Positions 1-5,268 of a stretch of 8,867 bases of DNA are shown here, piece after piece; position 1 is the first letter of the stretch; the number at the start of each line of letters is the position of its first letter. The position numbers and the translations under genes are program-made. Under the pieces are notes generated by a model. It did no database searches, was not told the origin of the DNA, and saw only the letters and a program-made list of their open reading frames with translations. This DNA is from Halococcaceae archaeon (lineage in GTDB: Archaea > Halobacteriota > Halobacteria > Halobacteriales > Halalkalicoccaceae): NCBI GenBank assembly GCA_007128515.1, contig SKXI01000026.1, positions 1 to 8,867 of the forward strand. Direction: 5' to 3'.

Positions 1-42
1 CGAAACCAGCGATCCCGATAATAACCGTTCCGGTCCTCGATA

Positions 43-879
43 TCAGCCGTGGACGAGTACCCAGAGCCCGCCCATGGTGAGCAACGCGCCGACGACCGTG
101 TTGAGCGCCGGGAACCACCAGTACGCGCGGGCGACGTCGATTCCCGAGAGCGCGATCAGCGCGACGAACGGGACGTAGACCGAGAAGAGCGCGCCGAGTC
201 GGGGATCGAGCAGGGCGAACGAGAGCGCGGCGAGCGCCCAGCAGCCGGCACAGTAGGCGTAGGTTCGGGACTCGCCGAGGAGGGTCGCGGTGGTCCGGAT
301 CCCCGCCCGCCGGTCGGGACCGATATCGGGGATGGCGCTGAAGGTGTGCATCGCCATCGTCCAGAACCACGCCCCGGCGACGGCGAGGAGTGGCGGGTGA
401 CCCCCGGCGACCGCGGCGTAGGCCGCCGCGCCGGGCATCAGGTAGAGCCCGTTCGAGACGGAATCGAGAAGGGGCGTGGTCTTGAACCGAAACGGCGGCG
501 CGCTGTACTGGACCCCCAGGACGTAGAAGCCGGCGAGCCAGACGAGCGACTCGAGGGGGAGGAACGGCACCAGGAAGAGCCCGGAAAGCGCGCTCAGCCC
601 GACCGCCCAGAGCACCGTGCGGTCGCCGTCGAACCGGACTTCCTTCCCCGCTTTCTTCGGGTTCTCCTCGTCGACCTCGCTGTCGAAGACGTCGTTTACC
701 CCATAGAGCAGCACGTTCGCCGGGAGGAGGAAGAAGGCAAACAGCGCGAGCGTCGTCGGTGTGAACAGGTCGTCCGTCGAGGTCGCGCCGTAGGCGACGC
801 CGACGGCGACCGGACCGGCGAGGTAGAGCCAGAACCGTGGTCGGGAGAGCTTGAGCAGGTACGGGAGACGGCCGGGCAT
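43..879 (-). CDS. lyeJ: UbiA-family prenyltransferase, probable lycopene elongase/1,2-hydratase (bacterioruberin pathway)
   Basis: A 278-residue polytopic membrane protein of the UbiA superfamily. The first Asp-rich motif is at residues 62-70 (N62-D63-x-x-D66-x-x-x-D70) and the second at 185-193 (D185-I-G-P-D189-R-R-A-G). These bind Mg2+-diphosphate. A further conserved segment, YSAPPFRFKTTPLLD, spans about 125-139. The rest is mostly hydrophobic, roughly eight or nine membrane helices. In haloarchaea such a gene directly after a CrtI-like desaturase is the lycopene elongase, which adds C5 units to the ends of lycopene and, in Haloarcula, also hydrates them on the way to C50 bacterioruberin. 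The ATG follows the desaturase stop after only 3 nt with no Shine-Dalgarno motif, so it is probably expressed from the crtD promoter with coupled translation. The 42 bases left of its stop hold no complete gene. The UbiA family is certain; the substrate rests on context. Another UbiA role (menaquinone, digeranylgeranylglyceryl phosphate) is less likely. Confidence 0.88.
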   Translation of the reverse strand: MPGRLPYLLKLSRPRFWLYLAGPVAVGVAYGATSTDDLFTPTTLALFAFFLLPANVLLYGVNDVFDSEVDEENPKKAGKEVRFDGDRTVLWAVGLSALSGLFLVPFLPLESLVWLAGFYVLGVQYSAPPFRFKTTPLLDSVSNGLYLMPGAAAYAAVAGGHPPLLAVAGAWFWTMAMHTFSAIPDIGPDRRAGIRTTATLLGESRTYAYCAGCWALAALSFALLDPRLGALFSVYVPFVALIALSGIDVARAYWWFPALNTVVGALLTMGGLWVLVHG

Positions 880-882
880 CCG

Positions 883-2403
883 TCAGTCGTCGCTCGTGGT
901 CGCCTCGGGCACGTCCGTCGCGTGGTCCTCGATCACCGCGTTAGCGGTGTGTTCGCCGCTGATTACGCACATCGGGACGCCGATGCCCGGGGTCGTGTAC
1001 GAGCCGGTGAAGTAGAGCCCGGGGACCGCCTTCGAGCGGTGTGGCGGTCGGAAGACCGCGGTCTGTCGGAGCGTGTGTGCCATCCCGAGTGCCGTCCCAC
1101 GGACGCTGTTGTAGCGCTCCGCGAAGTCGGAGACCGAGAACAGCTCCTCCAGGACGATCCGGTCGCGCAGGTCGACGCCCGTGTTCTCGGCGATGTCGTC
1201 GAGGACGAGGTCGCGGTACCACTCCCGGACGGTGGGGCTGTCGTCGAGGTCGGGCGCGATCGGCACCAGGACGAAGAGGTTCGAGTGACCCTCCGGCGCG
1301 ACGGTGTCGTCGGTCTTCGAGGGGACACAGAGGTAGTACGCCGGGTCGTCCGGCCAGGCGGGTTTGTCGAAGATCTTTCCGAAGTGTTCCTCCCAGTCGG
1401 TCGGGAGCACGAGCGTGTGGTGGGCGAGCTCCTCGACGTCGCCCTCGACGCCGAGGTAGATGAGAAAGGCCGATGGAGCGTAGGTGCGCGACTCCCAGTA
1501 CTCCGCGTCGTACTGGCGCTTTTCCGGCGGCAGCAGTTCCTGTTCGGTGTGAGCGTAGTCCGCGTCGCTGACGACCAGGTCGGGGAGGAACTCGTCACGC
1601 TCGCCGTCGGTCTCGACGCGAAAGCCACCCCGTCTCCCCTCGATCGCCGTCACCGGGTGGTCGGTGTGGTAGGTGACGCCGAGTTCCTCCCCCAGGGAGA
1701 CGAACCCGTCGACGACGCCGCCGATGCCGCCCTCGGGGTAGTACACCCCGAGGTTGAAGTCGACGTGGCTCATCAGGTTGTAGAGCGCGGGCGTGTTGTT
1801 CGGCGACCCCCCGAGGAAGACGAGGGTGTACTGCATGATCTGCTGGAGCTTCGGGTGCGAGAAGTACCCCTCGACGTGGTCCTGCATCGAGCCGATCAGG
1901 GTGATTCCGCGGGCGTTTTTCAGGACGGTCGGGTCGACCCAGTCGCGGAGCCTCGGCCGGTCGGTGTAGACGAAGTGCTCCATCCCGATCTCGTACGTTC
2001 TGCGGCTCTCCTCCAGGTACTCCTCGAGCGCCTCGCCCGCGCCCGGTTCGTACTCCTCGAAGCGCGCCTTCGATCGTTCGAGATCCGGCGTGATGTCGAC
2101 GCTATCTCCGTCCTTGAAGAAGATCCGGTAGTGCGGATCGAGGTGGGTGAGCGAGTAGTAGTCGGCCGGCGACCGGTCGAAGTTCGAAAAGAAGCGCTCG
2201 AAGACGTCGGGCATGAGGTACCACGAGGGACCCATGTCGAAGCGAAAGCCGTCGCGTTCGAGGCGGCTCGCCCGACCGCCCAGCTGTTCGTTCTTCTCCA
2301 GCACCTCGACCTCCGCGCCGGCGTCGGCGAGATAACAGGCGGTCGAGAGGCCGCCGAAGCCCCCACCGATCACGACGATCCGTTCCCCCGACAGTTCGGT
2401 CAT
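883..2403 (-). CDS. crtD: CrtI/CrtD-type carotenoid desaturase (probable carotenoid 3,4-desaturase)
   Basis: A 506-residue FAD-dependent amine-oxidase-fold enzyme. The N terminus carries the Rossmann dinucleotide motif (G13-G-G15-F-G17-G18), followed by the ELEKNEQLGGRAS-like end of strand 2 (here VLEKNEQLGGRAS). The C terminus carries the bacterial phytoene desaturase signature FTGSYTTPGIGVPMCVISG at about 465-483, which closes the FAD site. Length matches the family (about 490-520). The frame stays open for 158 codons upstream. The ATG at 2403 was chosen because the Rossmann motif starts right after it and a TATA box lies 26 nt upstream, inside the would-be extension. It is the first gene of an operon with the lyeJ-type prenyltransferase. 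In Haloarcula and Haloferax the paralogue in this position is CrtD, which introduces 3,4 double bases of unsaturation into the C45/C50 intermediates after each elongation step. Sequence alone does not exclude phytoene desaturase (CrtI); the CrtD call is by synteny. Confidence 0.88.
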   Translation of the reverse strand: MTELSGERIVVIGGGFGGLSTACYLADAGAEVEVLEKNEQLGGRASRLERDGFRFDMGPSWYLMPDVFERFFSNFDRSPADYYSLTHLDPHYRIFFKDGDSVDITPDLERSKARFEEYEPGAGEALEEYLEESRRTYEIGMEHFVYTDRPRLRDWVDPTVLKNARGITLIGSMQDHVEGYFSHPKLQQIMQYTLVFLGGSPNNTPALYNLMSHVDFNLGVYYPEGGIGGVVDGFVSLGEELGVTYHTDHPVTAIEGRRGGFRVETDGERDEFLPDLVVSDADYAHTEQELLPPEKRQYDAEYWESRTYAPSAFLIYLGVEGDVEELAHHTLVLPTDWEEHFGKIFDKPAWPDDPAYYLCVPSKTDDTVAPEGHSNLFVLVPIAPDLDDSPTVREWYRDLVLDDIAENTGVDLRDRIVLEELFSVSDFAERYNSVRGTALGMAHTLRQTAVFRPPHRSKAVPGLYFTGSYTTPGIGVPMCVISGEHTANAVIEDHATDVPEATTSDD

Positions 2404-2424
2404 GTCACGACGTTGGGTCGCGGG

Positions 2425-2433
2425 ATATAAAAT
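2425..2433 (-). promoter_or_regulatory. TATA box of the crtD-lyeJ operon
   Basis: On the minus strand this reads ATTTTATAT, an AT-only stretch in a very GC-rich region. Its centre (about 2429) lies 26 nt upstream of the ATG at 2403, the spacing expected when transcription starts at or next to the start codon (leaderless mRNA). No Shine-Dalgarno motif precedes the ATG. Two direct CCGGAT copies lie immediately upstream, in the BRE/activator position. Confidence 0.72.
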
Positions 2434-2461
2434 CCGGCCGATCCGGACGGAACCCCCGCTC

Positions 2462-2466
2462 TTTAC
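2462..2466 (+). promoter_or_regulatory. Weak TATA-like box for the SDR gene
   Basis: TTTAC in an otherwise GC-rich stretch, centred 27 nt before the ATG at 2491. There is no Shine-Dalgarno sequence between it and the start, which fits a leaderless transcript. The element is only five bases long, so it is a position-based call. The crtD and SDR promoters lie back to back within 87 bp. Confidence 0.42.
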
Positions 2467-2490
2467 GCTCCGGGCGTCCTCACCCCCTCC

Positions 2491-3180
2491 ATGGACGGGA
2501 CGACTGCGGTCGTGACGGGTGCGAGCCGGGGCGTCGGCGAAGCGGTCGCACGGGAACTCGCGGGGGAGGGAGCGACCGTGATCTGCTGTTCGCGCGACGG
2601 CGAGGCGATCGAGGCGGTCGTCGACTCGATCGCCGAATCGGGGGGGACCGCGCTGGGCATGCGCGCGGACGTGCGCGACGAGTTCGACGTCGAGCGGCTG
2701 ATGGAGACCGCCGCACGCGAGGGCGGCGGGATCGACCTGGTGGTCGCGAACGCGGGCGTCTACCACGGCGAGACGGGCGAGACGCCGCTCAGCGAGGAGT
2801 CTTACACCGGCTTCGACGACACCCTCCGCACGAACGTCAGGGGGGTGTTCGCGACGATCAAGGAGTCGCTCGGGCACCTGAACGACGAGGCTCGCGTGCT
2901 GGTCCCGACCGGGTCGGTCGCCCGCGAGCCCAAGCCCGGAATCGGTGCCTACGCGGTCTCGAAAGCCGGCGCGGAGGCCGTGATGCGCGGGTTCGCCGTC
3001 GAGGACGGCGTGGCGGTCGGCTGTCTCGATCTGGGACTGGTGGACACCGATCTGACGGGGAGCGGCGGGCGTGAGCCGGAGGACGTCGCGCCGATGTTCG
3101 TCTGGGCGGCGGGGCTCGAAACGGAGGAACTGAACGGAGAGACCCTCGGCCTGCGCGAGTGGCGGCAGGCGACGCGGTAG
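2491..3180 (+). CDS. Short-chain dehydrogenase/reductase (classical SDR), substrate unknown
   Basis: A 229-residue soluble Rossmann-fold oxidoreductase with every classical SDR landmark. The cofactor glycine motif TGASRGVG is at 9-16, the adenine-contacting D60-V61 follows strand 3, and NAG is at 87-89. The catalytic tetrad is N115, S142, Y154 and K158 (YAVSK). Arg13 inside the glycine motif and Arg35 just after the second strand point to NADP(H) rather than NAD(H). The C-terminal substrate lid is short and gives no clue to the substrate. The start is the first ATG after the divergent promoter; TGASRGVG begins at residue 9, as usual for the family. It is transcribed divergently from the carotenoid operon. 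That arrangement allows co-regulation but does not show a carotenoid role. Family membership is secure; any specific reaction would be a guess. Confidence 0.92.
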   Translation: MDGTTAVVTGASRGVGEAVARELAGEGATVICCSRDGEAIEAVVDSIAESGGTALGMRADVRDEFDVERLMETAAREGGGIDLVVANAGVYHGETGETPLSEESYTGFDDTLRTNVRGVFATIKESLGHLNDEARVLVPTGSVAREPKPGIGAYAVSKAGAEAVMRGFAVEDGVAVGCLDLGLVDTDLTGSGGREPEDVAPMFVWAAGLETEELNGETLGLREWRQATR

Positions 3181-3212
3181 CCCGGAAGGATCGTCGTCGA
3201 ATCCCCTCGTTC

Positions 3213-3229
3213 TTCGGTCGCGAACCGAA
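3213..3229. repeat. Small hairpin downstream of the SDR gene
   Basis: TTCGGT and ACCGAA form a perfect 6-bp inverted repeat with a 5-nt loop, 32 nt after the SDR stop codon. A second 5-bp one (CCCGG/CCGGG, 4-nt loop) lies at 3245-3258. No T-rich run follows either, so a terminator role is possible but not demonstrated. Confidence 0.35.
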
Positions 3230-3300
3230 CGGTAGGATCACGTGCCCGGGAGACCGGGTGGCTACGATGAACCCTCTCATACGGTCTGCTGTGACGATTG

Positions 3301-3337
3301 ACCGGCCAAAGGGCGACCGCCCTGCGGTCGCGCCGGT
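3301..3337. repeat. Nested hairpin in the convergent intergenic region
   Basis: Inner stem: GCGACCGC (3313-3320) pairs perfectly with GCGGTCGC (3324-3331) around a CCT loop. Outer stem: ACCGGC (3301-3306) pairs perfectly with GCCGGT (3332-3337), leaving a CAAAGG bulge on the left side only. That gives 14 Watson-Crick pairs in 37 nt. It lies between the ends of two convergent genes (SDR ends 3180, the minus-strand gene ends 3359), so a bidirectional termination or mRNA-end structure is the simplest reading. Confidence 0.5.
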
Positions 3338-3358
3338 ACTGACTGGCAGCAGTCCGTA
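3337..3358 (-). terminator. Hairpin abutting the stop codon of the 122-residue gene
   Basis: GACTG (3341-3345) pairs with CAGTC (3350-3354) around GCAG. After a single T/C mismatch the stem continues with TAC (3337-3339) and GTA (3356-3358). The structure ends exactly at the base before the minus-strand stop codon (3359-3361). There is no U-tract, so its role as terminator or 3'-end stabiliser is inferred from position only. Confidence 0.4.
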
Positions 3359-3727
3359 TCAGTCCCGGTCCGCCCGATCGGGATCCGCGTCGAGGTGCTC
3401 CTCGGCGAACTCCGAGAGCGACTCCCAGCCGAGCGAGTCGCCGATCGACTCGAGAGCCTCCCCGAGGCTCTCCCCGGGGTCGAGTTCGCGCTCGGTCTCG
3501 CCGGGGACGATCCGATCGTTCAGTTCGTCGACCTCGCCCCGGGTGAGCTCGTTCGTCGTCGGGTTGTAGAGCATCGCGCCGCCCTCGCCCGCGACCCCCA
3601 GGTAGCGGGTCTCGCCGCCGTCGACCGGCCACTCGTCGTACCGATAGGCGTCCTCGTTCGGGTCTCGAACCATAGTGGACCCCACGTCGGCCGGACACGG
3701 GAACGCCGGCCCTTCGCCTGCAGCCAT
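3359..3727 (-). CDS. Small acidic haloarchaeal protein, function unknown
   Basis: A 122-residue very acidic soluble protein that I do not recognise. Its composition (rich in Asp/Glu, with Glu/Asp-dense helices after residue 65) is typical of real haloarchaeal proteins and unlike the Arg/Pro-rich frames around it. The N-terminal half (about 20-60) has beta-prone segments ending in GAMLYNPTTNELT. The C-terminal half (65-112) is probably helical, with a charged tail. No signal peptide or membrane segment is seen. The start at 3727 is supported by AGGAG 7 nt upstream. An ATG at 3673 (Met19, MVRDPNEDAYRY) is the main alternative and would drop a stretch with Cys11 and less halophilic composition. 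It lies convergent to the SDR gene, downstream of the ykgJ-like gene on the same strand but separated by a 151-bp hairpin-containing gap, so it is probably a separate transcription unit. Confidence 0.72.
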   Translation of the reverse strand: MAAGEGPAFPCPADVGSTMVRDPNEDAYRYDEWPVDGGETRYLGVAGEGGAMLYNPTTNELTRGEVDELNDRIVPGETERELDPGESLGEALESIGDSLGWESLSEFAEEHLDADPDRADRD

Positions 3728-3734
3728 CGGCCGA

Positions 3735-3739
3735 CTCCT
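3735..3739 (-). promoter_or_regulatory. Shine-Dalgarno motif of the 122-residue gene
   Basis: AGGAG on the minus strand, 7 nt upstream of the ATG at 3727. Most genes in this window lack such a motif and look leaderless, so this one helps choose 3727 over the internal ATG at 3673. No convincing TATA box is visible upstream; a CAAAGA stretch near 3754-3760 is the only weak candidate. Confidence 0.5.
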
Positions 3740-3803
3740 GTCCCGATCGCTGCGTCTTTGGTGGCGGGGATCCGGCCCGCCTGGAACCCGACCGGCCCCG
3801 TGA

Positions 3804-3875
3804 GGACGGTTGTAGTCCCTTGCCGGTGATCGCCCCTACGGGTCGGCGGTCACCGGTAACCGGTTACGACCGTCC
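3804..3875. ncRNA. Strong 72-nt imperfect hairpin (3'-end structure or candidate small RNA)
   Basis: Bases 3804-3817 pair with 3862-3875, then after a CC/CC internal loop 3820-3834 pair with 3845-3859, closing on a 10-nt loop (3835-3844). Read as plus-strand RNA this gives 24 Watson-Crick pairs and 5 G-U pairs over 31 positions, with only 2 mismatches. Read as minus-strand RNA the five G-U positions become A/C mismatches. The hairpin begins 3 nt past the stop of the minus-strand ykgJ-like gene, so it may end or stabilise that mRNA. The G-U pattern instead favours a plus-strand RNA, but I see no plus-strand TATA box upstream. A 12-bp perfect palindrome (GTAACCGGTTAC, 3856-3867) lies in its right arm. 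Function is not established. Confidence 0.5.
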
Positions 3876-3878
3876 CTA

Positions 3879-4421
3879 TCAGAGCTCGCGGTAGCTGTCG
3901 GGGTTCGGAAGCTCCCAGAGCTGGGGTGGGAGGAACTCGGGGAGGACGTCGATCAGCCGGCGTTCACTCACGTCGAGACCCTCGCAGTGCTCGTCGGCGC
4001 TCTCTCTCAGTCCGACGCGGATCTCGCCCTCTTCGCGGCGGACCGAGAGCGGGTAGACCGAACAGCGCGTCGGCTTCCAGTCGGCCTCGGCGTGCAGCGC
4101 ACAGAGGCCGTCCCCCTGGAGGAACCCACAGGCCTGGCCGTCGGCGGCGACGTGGCCCTCCCGTGCCTTCGGCTCGCGCGTGACGAACCGCTCGCCCCGC
4201 ACCGTGGTCGTGGTCTCCGCGAGGTTCGCGTGTTCCGCCAGCGCGTACGTGTCCTCCTCGTAGAGCATGACCCCGTGGTGACAGCACCAGGTACAGGAGT
4301 CGACGCACTCGAAGGTCGTCTCCGGGTCGAACTCGACGACCGCCTCCTTCCCGGGGTGGACCTCGACGCGACGGGGTTCGTTCACGTCCTCGTCCAAGCG
4401 ACCGATCGACAAAAGACCCAC
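3879..4421 (-). CDS. YkgJ-family cysteine-cluster protein (putative Zn/Fe-binding)
   Basis: A 180-residue soluble protein with the YkgJ/UPF0153-type cysteine cluster. C39-x3-C43-x2-C46-C47 is followed by CGFL at 98, C107-x2-H110 and P117-T-R-C120-x2-YP. This is the usual order of the family's putative zinc- or iron-chelating domain. A last cysteine, C146, sits in the C-terminal part. Eight cysteines are a lot for a halophilic protein and suggest a bound metal or Fe-S site. The biochemical role of the family is not settled. The start is a GTG at 4421; no good Shine-Dalgarno is present and the first 20 residues are not distinctive, so the exact start is uncertain. The gene is divergent from the Tat-exported protein gene with 106 bp between them, and a palindrome sits over its promoter region. 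A large hairpin follows its stop codon directly. Confidence 0.85.
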   Translation of the reverse strand: MGLLSIGRLDEDVNEPRRVEVHPGKEAVVEFDPETTFECVDSCTWCCHHGVMLYEEDTYALAEHANLAETTTTVRGERFVTREPKAREGHVAADGQACGFLQGDGLCALHAEADWKPTRCSVYPLSVRREEGEIRVGLRESADEHCEGLDVSERRLIDVLPEFLPPQLWELPNPDSYREL

Positions 4422-4445
4422 GCACGGGACTGTTCCGATAGGCCG

Positions 4446-4463
4446 GACCGTTTACCCACGGTC
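4446..4463. promoter_or_regulatory. Palindrome over the presumed ykgJ-like promoter
   Basis: GACCGT (4446-4451) and ACGGTC (4458-4463) form a perfect inverted repeat with a 6-bp centre (TTACCC). On the minus strand the centre is part of GGGTAAAC, the only TATA-like stretch upstream of the GTG start at 4421 (about 32 nt away). This layout suits a repressor or TFB/TBP-competing operator. It is inferred from position only, and the TATA match is weak. Confidence 0.35.
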
Positions 4464-4477
4464 TAACCGCCCGCGAA

Positions 4478-4527
4478 CGATCGACCGAGGGACCATAATA
4501 AAACGGGGAGGCGACGACGGTCGATCG
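4478..4527 (+). promoter_or_regulatory. Promoter of the Tat-exported protein gene framed by a 10-bp inverted repeat
   Basis: The TATA box ATAATAAAA (4495-4503) is centred about 28 nt before the ATG at 4528, fitting a leaderless transcript. A GGGGAGG further in is 16 nt from the ATG, too far for a normal ribosome binding site. A perfect 10-bp inverted repeat flanks the box: CGATCGACCG (4478-4487) and CGGTCGATCG (4518-4527). The left arm lies upstream of the box and the right arm ends at the base before the ATG. Confidence 0.6.
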
Positions 4528-5220
4528 ATGGACGACGAGGAGTGTCGCATTGACGATACACGGCGTCGGACCCTCCGTGGTATCGGTGCGACGGTCGGCG
4601 GACTCGCCCTCACGAACGGACTCTCACCCGCGAGCGCGAGGTCGGGCGGTCCGGTGCTGATCGGTCCCGACGGCGAGATGCGGCCGGAGGACGTCGAGGC
4701 GGCGACCAGTACCGACGGGGGCAGTCGGATCGAGAACAGCGAGGCCAACGCGCGATATCTGGAGCTGATCCGGGAGGCGATCGAACTCCGGGCGAACAAC
4801 GAGTCGACGATGGACAGCGACGCGATCAGGGCGGTTCTCAGGGAGCGAAACGAGGGGTTCCGGTCGGACCTGGTCTTCTTCGCCGCGAGCGACTTCGGGA
4901 GCCCGCAGGTGTTCGTCCCCGAGGGGTTCGAAGAGCGTGACGAGCGGCTGAACGCGGTCCTCGACCGGATCCACGAGCAGAAGTGGCGGGCCGACAGCCA
5001 GCCGCTCCGGTCGGTCCGCAACGAGGTGTTCGAGCGGGTTCCCGGGATCCACCAGGGGCTGGCAGTGCTCTGTCACGCGGACGGCTCGGCCGACTACGAC
5101 ATCGTCTACGGCTGGCACGGCCTCTACAACTTCTACACGATCCGGCAGGTCGTCGGGCTGGTCGACTGGGTGACGAACGCCGACGACCGATGGCGCGAGC
5201 GGCTCCACTTCGAGTACTGA
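4528..5220 (+). CDS. Tat-exported haloarchaeal protein of unknown function
   Basis: A 230-residue protein I cannot assign to a known enzyme family. Its N terminus is a classic haloarchaeal twin-arginine signal: an acidic start, TRRRTLR at 11-17, then a short Gly/Ala/Leu-rich hydrophobic stretch (18-32) and a probable cleavage site after A35-S36-A37. There is no lipobox cysteine, so the mature protein is predicted to be released or loosely surface-bound. The mature part has a Glu/Arg-rich helical region (about 70-110), a segment with FFAASDFGSPQVFVP (116-130), and an aromatic-rich C terminus (189-230, with YGWHGLYNFYTIRQVVG at 193-209). A lone C181-H182 lies before it. There is no second membrane anchor. 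Start choice is secure because the promoter spacing and the signal peptide agree. It is divergent from the ykgJ-like gene and followed by the HTH gene, which has its own promoter. Confidence 0.8.
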   Translation: MDDEECRIDDTRRRTLRGIGATVGGLALTNGLSPASARSGGPVLIGPDGEMRPEDVEAATSTDGGSRIENSEANARYLELIREAIELRANNESTMDSDAIRAVLRERNEGFRSDLVFFAASDFGSPQVFVPEGFEERDERLNAVLDRIHEQKWRADSQPLRSVRNEVFERVPGIHQGLAVLCHADGSADYDIVYGWHGLYNFYTIRQVVGLVDWVTNADDRWRERLHFEY

Positions 5221-5238
5221 TCGGGGGCGATCCCAAAG

Positions 5239-5245
5239 TTTTTAT
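5239..5245 (+). promoter_or_regulatory. Strong TATA box of the HTH gene
   Basis: TTTTTAT preceded by CCCAAAG (BRE-like, 5232-5238), centred 27 nt before the ATG at 5269, so a leaderless start is expected. It lies within the 48 bp separating the HTH gene from the gene before it, which shows that the HTH gene need not depend on read-through. Confidence 0.75.
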
Positions 5246-5254
5246 CGCCACCTT

Positions 5255-5264
5255 CGTAGCTACG
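5255..5264. promoter_or_regulatory. 10-bp perfect palindrome between TATA box and HTH start codon
   Basis: CGTAGCTACG is its own reverse complement and lies between the TATA box (5239-5245) and the predicted transcription start at about 5269. Archaeal repressors often act at this position. The downstream product is a DNA-binding-like winged helix protein, so autoregulation is a plausible inference. Confidence 0.35.
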
Positions 5265-5268
5265 GGCC

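Noticed and set aside
1..42. Start of cruF at the left edge
   Set aside because: No start codon is present on the minus strand in these 42 bases and none of the three frames shows a recognisable CruF segment.
49..2430. Plus-strand open frame of 793 codons antisense to lyeJ and crtD
   Set aside because: It is Arg/Glu/Pro-rich, low in hydrophobic residues and has no domain. The opposite strand carries complete, motif-bearing enzymes, and GC-rich third positions create such long antisense shadows.
2404..2877. 158-codon N-terminal extension of the crtD frame
   Set aside because: It contains the crtD TATA box, overlaps the SDR gene on the other strand and reads as Arg/Ala-rich shadow sequence; the FAD motif begins right after the ATG at 2403.
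3159..3569. Plus-strand frame of 136 codons after the SDR gene
   Set aside because: Ser/Arg/Pro-rich shadow of the minus-strand acidic gene, crossing the hairpin-rich gap, without a promoter or ribosome binding site of its own.
3804..3875. H/ACA guide RNA
   Set aside because: The hairpin has an internal loop, but it is only 2x2 and no ACA box follows at the expected distance.
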